This document shows positions 1-8,806 of a DNA stretch of 64,000 nucleotides, piece by piece. Made by a program: the position numbers and the translations under genes. The stretch spans positions 62,001-126,000 of the forward strand of contig CP012813.1 in NCBI GenBank assembly GCA_001936135.1, written 5' to 3'. Below the pieces are notes generated by a model. That model was not told where the DNA came from. It searched no databases and saw only the letters and a program-made list of their open reading frames with translations. Within the stretch, counting starts at the first letter, position 1. The number at the start of each line of letters is the position of its first letter. Source of the stretch: Saccharomycopsis fibuligera x Saccharomycopsis cf. fibuligera (taxonomy: Eukaryota; Ascomycota; Saccharomycetes; Ascoideales; Saccharomycopsidaceae).

Positions 1-161
1 GCAAAAATGGTACTATCGTCGGCGAAGGCTAAGTGTGTGACTTTAATTGGGCTAAGATATTTTGTATTAATAGTGAAGCCTTGTAGTTCTCTCTAAACAT
101 TCCGTAGAAGGGGCTCAACTGCCAATACGAAAAGCGATGGGCTGATTGGGTTTCCTTGTAA
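1..161 (-). mobile_element. 5'-truncated LINE copy (RT segment), runs off left edge
   Basis: Positions 1-161 are the reverse complement of 5664-5824, which lies in the reverse transcriptase part of the LINE described below. I find no mismatch over 161 bases. The match stops abruptly at 161/162, where the sequence changes to LTR-element debris, as expected for a 5'-truncated minus-strand LINE insertion whose 3' end lies outside the window. The encoded stretch covers the LINE motifs GNPISPSL and FADD. The perfect identity means either a very young copy, a recent duplication or inversion, or an assembly effect. Confidence 0.85.
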
Positions 162-212
162 AAAACAAGCGATCCTACAATACGCCTTTAAAAGTACTTA
201 GTAGAAACCTAC
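162..212 (+). mobile_element. LTR-retrotransposon scrap (LTR end plus start of internal region)
   Basis: On the plus strand, about 40 bases here (171-212) match the minus strand of 8487-8530. That is the junction between the LTR and the internal region of the LTR element beside tRNA-Asp. The shared piece contains the LTR end CCTACA followed by the presumed primer-binding region. Only a fossil scrap is left, wedged between the LINE fragment and the tRNA-Val gene. Confidence 0.55.
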
Positions 213-242
213 ACCTTGTTAACATAGCAAGGTTCATACAGT

Positions 243-326
243 GACACCTTGGCGTAGAGGTTAACGCGTTTGCTTCACAAAATATGGGTACGCAAAAGGT
301 CCCGAGTTCGATCCTCGGAGGAGTCA
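243..326 (+). tRNA. tRNA-Val(CAC) with an 11-nt intron
   Basis: It folds as a cloverleaf. The acceptor is 243-249 with 319-325 (one A-A mismatch), the D stem is GCG/CGC, the anticodon stem is TTTGC (269-273) with GCAAA (292-296), and the T arm is a perfect CCGAG-TTCGATC-CTCGG. The anticodon CAC is at 276-278. Eleven extra bases (280-290) lie between A37 and C38, the canonical position of yeast tRNA introns; removing them gives a 7-base loop TTCACAC. A run of six T at 328-333 can end Pol III transcription. The acceptor mismatch could mean a weakened gene or tRNA pseudogene. The valine identity rests on the anticodon only. Confidence 0.75.
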
Positions 327-380
327 ATTTTTTGCTATTCTGGTTTGCGTTTACCAGAGCCTTTTGATGTGTGTGAGAAT

Positions 381-782
381 TGTTGGATTTATACCAATTA
401 ACATCTTTCATACCGTTCATTTGGTACAATCTCCTTTTTGGTAAACTGCCTTTTGCGGCGGAGAACATTTGGGCGCACGCATAGTTGCTAAGGAGAACAA
501 CATCAAAAATGCGATCAAAAATGTTTCATCACCTGAGCATTATGGGTGACGAATGAAATTATTATATATAGTCTGAAAAGCAGAATGTTTTTATGTAGTA
601 ATATAGTTTATGATAAGGCAAGGAATATAAGTCCAATTTCATTACTAACTAAGTTACATCAAAAACTAGAATCTCAGTAAGTGGCTATCCTTCACTACTA
701 GAGGAGAGACTAATCTAACTAGTGCTACCCAAAGACGATAAGCTCAGGTATGGGTAGTAGATCTGGTCACTATACGTTGACA
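381..782 (+). mobile_element. Solo LTR, family A (TGTTGGAT...TTGACA)
   Basis: This 402-bp block starts TGTTGGATTTATACC and ends in TTGACA, so it has the TG...CA ends of LTRs. It is the inverse of the blocks at 5950-6357 and 31550-31880. It carries an internal TATATATA on the same strand as TGTTGG, as an LTR promoter would. Its immediate flanks (AGAAT and AGAGA) do not match as a 5-bp duplication, unlike the other two copies, and it is the most diverged of the three, so it is probably the oldest or has recombined. Confidence 0.8.
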
Positions 783-899
783 AGAGATGTACTTAGAGAA
801 ATGAAATCTACTTCACTGGGAATTTATCAAATGAGATCTCAAATGATGCATCCCATTGCTCCTCAGAGTATTCCAACGGCTTACCAGATCCCCGGACAC

Positions 900-3795
900 T
901 GATGTTGCAGTTCACCAAGATCCGTCCCCCGGACCGACTCAAAGTACCAACCAACTATAGAACCATTCCACTGAATCATTTGGAACCCAAAAAGATGAAG
1001 AACCTTACGTTCAAGCTGAGCCTTTTACCATTGAAAACTCCATCTCTCCACCGTCAACCCACCCTATTTCCAATTCTGAATCTCAAATTGAAAATTTTTC
1101 ATCCGTCTTACCTAATGACTTACTAAGCAGAAAGGGCGCGGATCCAACTTGCGCTGCACCTCCTGAACATGCACCAGAAGCTGTTGATCCTCCATCACCA
1201 TCTGTTTTGTCTAATCCCTCTGTTTCAATTTCAAAAACCACTAACATAAACTTAAAAACCTTAAAACTCGAAAAATCAAAAAAAATTCAACAAAATCCAA
1301 CAATCTTAAAAAACATTTTTTCACATTCTTCAATTAATCTTAATAAAAACCAAAAAAAAAAATAATACTCTCTCTGTTTCCTTTGTTCCACATGTTTCCC
1401 CCAGTGACATTAGCTCGATTTTGCCAACTGTCCCTTCTACCTCAGATCCTTCAAACAGTAATCAAATTCAGCAACAAGATGAAAATGTCCCACGCCCAGC
1501 GGATACCACTGATTCAGCTGCTTCATCTGCCTCAACTGCCTCATCTGCATCTTCTGCCTCACCTGACTCAACTAAAGAAACGTCTCCACCTGGATCAACT
1601 CCTTCACCTGCGTTCATTGCGGATACACATCAGGACATTATCTGAAAAGAAACACTGAAAAAGCTCTATGCCGATCAGGCCTCTAAACGTGCGAATCATA
1701 ACGTAACAACGAGCTCCGCGTCACTTCCAAACCCTAGCGTCAAACGCCCTGCTATCGACGTTTTCCAAACTGAATTTGAATGGGCCCGTATCTATGGCCC
1801 GGAATATTTTCCTTTTGCTGATGTTTTGTCAAAACTAACTGCCATGAAATACTTGCTGCTGATGTTTACACCTTTACGGATACAACTTTTGCTGGTTCTG
1901 ATAAAAAGGTCACCTCTGCGACTACAATCATGAAAATGGACGAATTCTATAAATCATATACTCCAAAACTGTTCTAGGACGAGGGCCTCCGGTTTAAAAC
2001 CACTGACCTCCTGCAAAAAGACTATAGTGACTTCATCATCAACTGCTCTCAAGAGAACGACATTTTCGCAACTGTGGACATTCCACGGGCTGTCTTCCAG
2101 CAATCCTCTTTAGCAACACATAGAGCCTCTATTGCTAAATCTATTAAAATGTTGGCACAAACCACACTTGAAAAGTATGCTAGTACGACGCGAGATGTAT
2201 CCTTATTCACCTTTTTGAAAGAACCTTGTGAAACTATCGAAAGTCACATCATAATCAGAAACGAGCGTATTGTCATTAAACAATCCATTTTTTATAGGGG
2301 TCCACTTTATAAGCCATTCTTCCACAATGCCAAGGAAATTTTCTTTACATTTTTTAGAGACCACCTAGCTGTGAAGCTACCAAAAGAAGAATATCGCCCA
2401 CAACTCTTCATGTCAATGTCAAATGAAAGCATGGTCCCTCATCTCATGGAACTCAAGATTAAATCTTTGCAAGCGGTTTCTGCCGAAGCAATTTTATTCC
2501 ACAAGCTCTGTGATCTTGAGATTAAACAGGAATACTTCTCCCTTACAACATAAATCAAACCGAGAAGCCACCCAAATCCCCAAGTTGCTGAAATAAACGT
2601 AGATAAATATTATGCATACTTATATCTCTCTCCAAATCAATCAGTCCAGATAATTAACTGTGAGATTCTCCAAACACGTTTTATCAATCGTCATTTCCAT
2701 TGCACGGCATGTGGTTCAAATTCTCATACTCGCTACTCTTGTACCGAGGCTAGATGCGTGATTTGCAAAAAAGAGAATCATATAGCTTCTGTTTGCTATT
2801 ATAACAAAAAGTTGATCCAGGCCCAAGATAAGTACCAGGACCACAGCTCCATTGCAAATAAACCCAGCGCAGCCACTATTTCTGCTAGAACCAAGAAACC
2901 AACTATTTCCACTGAAAACCAATGGCAGCTCAGTGACCCTAAAGGCCGCAAACGTTTGAGAATTAGAAACACCAATACATCAAAGCAAACGATTAACAAC
3001 TCAAAACAGATAGCTAAACCAACAAACCCATTTCAAGCTCTTGAAGACGGTGACTCAGAAGATTTGTCAACTGAGGACGAGGTTAACACACAATACGAGA
3101 TGCCACAGAGTTTCGTTTTTACTGCACCTAAACCCTCAAACAAATCATATAACAAACCCTCCCCCAAAAAAAGAGCAAGAAGGCAAGTTGCGAAAGCCAC
3201 TAACTCACAACCAGAGAATATCAATGATGATGAAGGCACTTTCACCAACAGTACCTCTGACTCTATAGTAGCACAGGCTACTATCCTTCATGCTACGGCA
3301 ACCCCAACAAAAAAAACCCCACATCAAACCCTAGACTCTTTCCAAACTCCACCTGCAACTCCTCAGCAGACCAGAATCCTTCGTTCCCATTCCTCTCTTC
3401 GTAGTCCACAACCTCCATCTACTCCAACCAACTTGACCTTATCTCAATTTCCCTCTTTTGATCAGGCCAACACTCCTACCCCATCCTCCCCGAGAATTAA
3501 CACAAATCTGAGCAGGAACTCGCGTCCCCCAGACGAGGACAGCCCACTGCCAGATACCCAGGATGATATTGACATTGATGAGATTGACTTAGAGAATTCT
3601 TCTTCTCTCCCACCAGTCCTTCACCCTCAGAGTAAGCTTAATGGACCACTCCCTGTCAATGATTCCATCAATGATGACGATATCTTTGATGACGAAACCA
3701 AAATTGACAATGAGTCCATCACAAATCTCCCAAATTCCAGCGAAGATGATCCCATGACTGAGACTCAGCTTTCAACTTCCCCTGGACACTCATGA
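900..3795 (+). pseudogene. LINE ORF1 (nucleic-acid-binding protein), broken
   Basis: The coding trace runs in pieces from about 900. The N-terminal part is rich in Pro, Ser and Thr, a Ser/Ala/Thr-rich stretch lies at 1421-1645, and a folded-looking segment lies at 2074-2550. Two adjacent zinc knuckles of the form CX2CX4HX4C follow at about 2707-2800 (first CTACGSNSHTRYSC, then CVICKKENHIASVC). A long acidic, Ser/Thr/Pro-rich tail reaches the TGA at 3793-3795. In-frame stops are visible near 1643, 1975 and 2551, and there is a frame change near 1850. ORF1 proteins of L1-type elements bind the element RNA and form the particle that returns it to DNA. The reading frame ends inside ORF2's start codon. 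Confidence 0.8.
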
Positions 3796-6700
3796 TTATG
3801 CCTGAATTGAAAATACTTACTCAAAATATACAAAACACTCCTTTACAGAACGATCCGCTCCCGGGTATATTTGAAAAATATGATATCATACTCTTGCAAG
3901 AAGTCAGGAAAGGTGAAAAGTATCACCACTTAAATCCTGACAAACAACTCATCACTAACAAAGCTTCAAATCCACGAACAGGTATACTTATCACAAAAAA
4001 GATAAAAATACTGAAAAAAAATATAATTGACGTTTTATGTCTGGCATCTAAAGCCAAGCACAAAACAGACATTATTATAGAAGTAACACCAAAAATATAC
4101 TACTGGATCATAAATATATATAATCCCACCGGTGAGAAAAAAAGAGCATAAGTCTTTCTTCAAAACGCCATTAGCAATGCATTACAAGACTATCGAAGAA
4201 CTTTTACAAAACAGTATCCAAACGCGCATCTCTATATCATTTTTGCGGGTGACTTTAACAATGTCGTGGATATGCAAGAAATGGGTAGCCGTATCCAAAA
4301 TGCTCCAGACACTAAAGACACCAAAAAAATACGAAACTCATTAGGGGCACTCATCGACAATAATAACTTGATAGATGTTTACTGCCAACGCAGCCTACAT
4401 AACATAAAACAATCCTTCACTAACAGAGCTACTAACGGACATGAAGAAAGCAACAGAAGGCTAGATAGATTCTATGTCAGTAATGAATTGATTAGACACG
4501 ACAAAGTTCGTCTCTGGATGCTACAGAACAACCATTTGAAGGGATCTTCCCATGAGTCGCTTGTTTTGAAACTTGTCGATCCCCTGACTGAGCTCCCAGC
4601 TTGGTTCAGACTTACCGATAAAATGTTACGCAGTATATCACAACTTCATATCTCAGCCTCACTCACATCAACAGGCGAAATAATCATTTTTGTTCGAAAC
4701 CATTTGCAGCTGATAAAGCATCTTGAGAAACGCATACCGGAATCTGAGAAAAAAAACCTTCAAACCGCCAACTACTATGATCACATAAACGAAATCTTCA
4801 AACCTTTCCAAGAAAATAAAAAGATAGAATTACTTATTGATCGAGACGGCAACCAGTTAACAAAAACACACGAGATCATAGACCATGCGTCAGACTTCTA
4901 TGCATCTCTCTATGATGGTACCAAGGGCACGAAGGATATTCAAGTCATTGATAGATATTTGCAAGATAGCATTCCTAACATTCACATCGGATACAGAAAA
5001 GATAAATATGAATAAGAACATAACTGAAGAAGAGCTCCTGATTGCCATCAAGGAGTCCAATAAGAATTCGGTGCCAGGAATGGATGGTTTTCCGTACAAG
5101 TTTTATTCCAAACTATATCCGCAGTTGAAAGAACGCCTCTTAGCTGAATTCAACACTATCTTCAGAACAGGCTCACTTCCTTACAATTACAGAACAGTTC
5201 TCTTTAATATCATTCCAAAGCCGCGGAAAGATAAGACTGACATCACAAACTACAGACCAATAGCCATTATCAATACCAATCTACGACTACTTAGCATAAT
5301 TCTCAATAATCGTTTACTAACAGTGTTAGAAAAGCTTATAGGCAAAAATCAGCTGGGTTTCATACCAAACCGCCAATCTTATACAAACATAAGAATGTTC
5401 AATGAGATTCTCGCGAGCATGAAGACACCACCAAATCAAAAGCACTATTTTGCCAAACACGAAAACTTACGCATACTTCTTTTGGATTCTCAGAAGGCTT
5501 TCGATAATGTGTCGCACACGTACCTTGAATGCTTATTGAAACATCTCAACTTTGGTACCGAAGGTTTCACATCCACAGTAATGCTGATACTACAAAGTAC
5601 GATCGGATGCACCCACCTGCGCAAATATACAGGCCCGCTCTTTCCCTTAAATTAAGGTACCTTACAAGGAAACCCAATCAGCCCATCGCTTTTCGTATTG
5701 GCAGTTGAGCCCCTTCTACGGAATGTTTAGAGAGAACTACAAGGCTTCACTATTAATACAAAATATCTTAGCCCAATTAAAGTCACACACTTAGCCTTCG
5801 CCGACGATAGTACCATTTTTGCAGATGGTAATCAAGACATGGAGTCAGCAATCCAGACGATCCAAGATTTCTGTTCGATAACGGGAGGGAGTTTGAACTA
5901 TGATTAATCAAAAATACTCATTTCCCCATACGCCACAGATATAGCAAAATGTCAAAGTATAGTGACTAGATCTGCTACCCATACCTGAGGTTGTCTCCTC
6001 TGAGTAGCACTGGTTAGATTAGTCTCTCTTCTAGTAGTGAAGGGTAGCCACTTACTGAGATCTTAGTTACGTAATGAAACTTAGCTGAGTAATGAAATTG
6101 GACTTATATTCCTTACTTTTATTATAAACTATATCACTAAATAAAAACATTATTTTTTTTTCAGACTATATATAATAATTTCATTCCTCACCCATAATGC
6201 TCAGGTGATGAAAATTTTCCTCCACATCTTTGATGTTGTTCTCCTTAGCAACTATGCGTGCGCCCAAATGTTCTCGGCCGCAAAAGGCAGTTTACCAAAA
6301 ATAAAAGATTATACCAAATGAACGGTATGAAAGACGTTAATTGGTATAAATCCAACACAAAAACTGACATTCAGCTTTTTGACATTTCAATTGAGCGAGT
6401 AAAGGAAGACTATAAACTAACGTATCTCGGGATTAAAATTCCGAACCAAAGATGGCCAAAAAACTTGATACAAACAATGTACGCAAAGTTCAACATTTCC
6501 AACATCAAACATTTGCCGCCGTCAAGTCAAGTCATAGCCTATAATACATTTATCTGTTCAAAATTCTACTACAAGGAGATTCATCAAAATCTCACTGACA
6601 AACAAATAAATGCAATCTATACTGGCACAGAACCCAGAACAGTGCTTCACGTTGAGAGCCACAGAAGCAACCAAAATAGCTCTGTGGAAACAAGTAGTCC

Positions 6701-7337
6701 CCAACAAACACAATCCTGGCATCCTTGGGCTTCAGCGCACATCCGATATAGCAGAAGCAGTGGAGCTCAGTGTACCGTTTTTGAAACAAACGTTCATTCC
6801 AAAAAAAAGTCTTCGACTTCAAGTCCCGGAACGACAGTGCACAAGCGCGCGAGAAGAAAGATAAACTACTATTCTCAAACCAGTTGGCACGTCACTAATA
6901 AAGAGTGTCTGACATTCTGGCAAATGCTGGACAAACAAACGCCCAAACACCCTGGCTGCTTCGAGAATATACACACATTCCACCTCGGAGTCGAGAAGTT
7001 CAAATTCCAAGATGAGGAATGTAAGTGGTGCTCCGAAGATTTATCACGTAAAAAATACAAACAGCAGTCATATGAAGATGCTATCAACAAACAAATGGAG
7101 CACTTTTTGGTCAAATGTCCAGTAGCACAAGCGTTATGGAAAAAGTTACATATAAATAAGGAATTGAGCGGGGACAGCCTCATCCTTCCATCCAGTGATA
7201 CACGAGAATTAATCCAGGTCGACAACTACTTGATATTTCAACAGAAATATTCCCGCCTACGGAGAGATAAGGACTTTGATTGGAAAACCATTACAATCTC
7301 TAGTCTTATTTACTACATCACCACGGTAATGAATTAG
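3792..7337 (+). pseudogene. LINE ORF2 (endonuclease-reverse transcriptase), broken
   Basis: It starts with ATG at 3792, overlapping the ORF1 stop as ATGA. An exonuclease/endonuclease/phosphatase-type domain comes first (start ILTQNIQN, then DIILLQEVR, FAGDFNNV near 4250, and a late RRLDRFY and SHES). The reverse transcriptase then reads NSVPGMDGF, TNYRPIAI, GFIPNRQS, LLLDSQKAFDNV, GNPISPSL and FADD (about 5070-5830). A C-terminal CX2C...HX4C motif (CKWC...HFLVKC) lies near 7020-7120. Damage includes stops at 4149, 5653, about 5726 and about 5904, a frame change near 5000, a compensating pair near 6615 and 6860, and a solo LTR at 5950-6357. After the LTR the LINE coding trace resumes. Confidence 0.85.
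5950..6357 (-). mobile_element. Solo LTR, family A, nested in the LINE; 5-bp duplication CAAAA
   Basis: This 408-bp block is TGTCAAAG...AATCCAACA on the plus strand (TGTTGGAT...TTGACA on the minus strand). It is flanked by a perfect 5-bp direct duplication, CAAAA at 5945-5949 and 6358-6362. It is the inverse of 381-782 and close to 31550-31880. With its duplication intact it is a clean insertion of an LTR element that later collapsed to one LTR. The insertion postdates the LINE it interrupts. No internal genes remain, so Ty1/copia versus Ty3/gypsy cannot be decided. Confidence 0.92.
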
Positions 7338-7356
7338 ATAACACATCTGTGTTATC
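7337..7356 (+). other. Hairpin at the LINE ORF2 stop codon / start of 3' UTR
   Basis: The sequence GATAACACA-TC-TGTGTTATC is a perfect 9-bp stem with a 2-nt centre. It begins with the last base of the ORF2 stop TAG. The same hairpin is kept in the truncated LINE copy at 32001-32419. A 3' structure of this kind may be what the element's own reverse transcriptase recognises, as 3'-UTR structures are in some LINEs; that role is inference. Confidence 0.6.
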
Positions 7357-7676
7357 TTAGTGAGTGGAAGATGGTACTGAAGTGAGACCCCTTTCTTTTT
7401 ATCTGTCGACAGCAAAGCAATGACCCTCAAAAAAAGATAAAAAAAAATAAAATAAAATATCATCCATCCTAGACTATAATCTCTCCTATATCTATTTCAA
7501 ATCCAACAGATCCATTAAAGTCTAACTAATACTAACGGGGTTTTCACTTGTACAAGTTTCCCCTATATAACAACAACTGAACTATACTGTATATACTATA
7601 TAGATAAGTTTATAAGATTATATTTTCTACCGTTTATATAGAAATAATAAATCGATATTGTGTGTGAAAAAAAAAA

Positions 7677-8721
7677 CCTGATTTCCTAGCTTTAAACTTA
7701 TTGGTCTCGAGTTTTTTACTTTTATCGCTCTCGGAACTTCTTTTATCAAGTTTACACCAGCGCCTGTATCCATAAAACTCAAACTATTTTCAATTCCCAC
7801 AAGTTTCATATCAGCCCATAGATATTTCTCGTGGAGTGAACTCTTTATTGTCAATAGTTTAGTGTCTTTGCGGACGATCGTTTTTTTGTCCGTATGGTTT
7901 TGTTGCTGAGCTAAAATTTTGTCTTCTTTGTGATTCTCCTTTTATTGCCATAGCATAAAATTTTGGATTTGACACATCTGTGTTACGGATGACCTTCATC
8001 AAAACTATTGTCTCAATTGTTCCTAATTTCGATAATAGGTCGACTCCCTTTTTCAAGTAAACCATGTACGTTTCTGGGCCGTCAGCGATTCTAAACTTTT
8101 CTCTTGTATACCTGTTTGAGTATTTTAAACAAGTATCTCTGAACTACAACAAATAGTTCAACTTTTCCTTTTTTCTTTGGTTCTTGATCAGAATCTGAGC
8201 TATTGACTTCCGCAACATCTCTAATTCCTTTTTCTGGTTCTGGGTCAATTTCACTTCTGAATTCAACACTCTTTAATCTTTCATCCTGGTTTCCCATTTG
8301 TTGTTTAATTTCCTTGAGCAATCCCACGATGATTTCCAAGTTTTGCCCGTTGTTTGAGTCTTCAAGAGCTGGAATTTCAGTTGTTTGTTGTTGTTTGTCT
8401 TGTTTGTCCATTCTTTAAGTTATAGTATGTTCTCAATTTTCAAATAGTTAGATTGCGAAGAAGTAATGTTGTGTTTTAAAGGGGAGGTAGTTCTCTACTA
8501 AGTATTTTTAAACGCGTATTGTAGGAGTTATTTTCGTTATCGATGTGTATATCCGGCTTTCGTTTATTCCGCCCATCGCTATATACACAAGTTAAAAGGA
8601 ACACAACGCCGACCTTTATACAAGACTTTGGACAGCAAACTAGGGGTGCCTCTTGTCTAGACTGATTGTGAACACAGACTGATCAGAAGTGTACATACAA
8701 TCAAGGAGAATGTTCGCAACA
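7677..8721 (-). mobile_element. LTR-retrotransposon remnant (gag and protease traces), next to tRNA-Asp
   Basis: Read on the minus strand, a probable LTR (8520-8721) is followed by a gag-like reading frame starting at 8411 (acidic, Gln-rich, with predicted coiled character). A second gag-like trace follows, then a retropepsin-type protease trace with a DTGA active-site motif near 7760. The remnant ends where the LINE poly(A) begins at 7676, so reverse transcriptase and integrase are absent. The outer LTR end lies 13 bp before the mature tRNA-Asp, the position favoured by Ty3/gypsy elements upstream of Pol III genes, so a Ty3-like family is likely. It is a broken fossil with several breaks, older than the LINE inserted in it. 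Confidence 0.65.
8520..8721 (-). repeat. Probable LTR of the tRNA-Asp-linked element
   Basis: On the minus strand this is TGTTGCGAAC at the outer end and CTCCTACA at the inner end, about 202 bp with TG...CA termini. A TATA-like GTATATAG lies in its middle. The inner end and following bases recur at 171-212. No second full copy is in the window, so the inner boundary is an estimate. Confidence 0.5.
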
Positions 8722-8734
8722 AAATACAACTGTT

Positions 8735-8806
8735 TCCGTGATAGTTTAGTGGCTAGAATGTCCGCTTGTCGCGCGGACGACCGGGGTTCGATTCCCCGTC
8801 GCGGAG
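8735..8806 (+). tRNA. tRNA-Asp(GTC)
   Basis: This is a 72-nt canonical cloverleaf. The acceptor TCCGTGA pairs with TCGCGGA (one G-T pair), the D arm contains AGTGGCTAG, the anticodon loop reads TTGTCGC with anticodon GTC, and the T arm is CGGGG-TTCGATT-CCCCG. The discriminator is G, typical of tRNA-Asp. A seven-T terminator follows at 8807-8813. There is no intron. An LTR-element end lies 13 bp upstream. Confidence 0.96.

Larger units (their letters stand above)
783..7676 (+). mobile_element. Full-length, inactive Zorro-like (L1-clade) LINE with a nested solo LTR
   Basis: This is a non-LTR retrotransposon with two open reading frames. ORF1 has paired CCHC zinc knuckles. ORF2 has an AP-type endonuclease, a reverse transcriptase with FADD, and a C-terminal CCHC-type motif. 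A 3' UTR of about 330 bp ends in a 10-A tail at 7667-7676. Zorro elements of Candida have this layout. The 5' boundary is uncertain: I place it just after the solo LTR ending at 782. The tail abuts the protease region of an oppositely oriented LTR element, so the LINE appears to have landed in it. Several in-frame stops and frame changes, plus a 408-bp solo LTR at 5950-6357, show that this copy cannot move by itself. Confidence 0.88.

Noticed and set aside
2758-3795. A host gene encoding a 345-residue acidic zinc-knuckle protein
   Set aside because: It is the C-terminal part of LINE ORF1. The frame continues upstream through the first zinc knuckle and it ends in the ORF2 start codon.
381-6357. 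Inversion produced by recombination between the two oppositely oriented family A LTRs
   Set aside because: The LTR at 5950-6357 keeps a perfect CAAAA duplication on both sides, which such an inversion would have separated.
6258-6357. The stretch coding NGMKDVNWYKSN as part of LINE ORF2
   Set aside because: It lies inside the family A LTR and also occurs in the other LTR copies away from the LINE, so it is inserted sequence.
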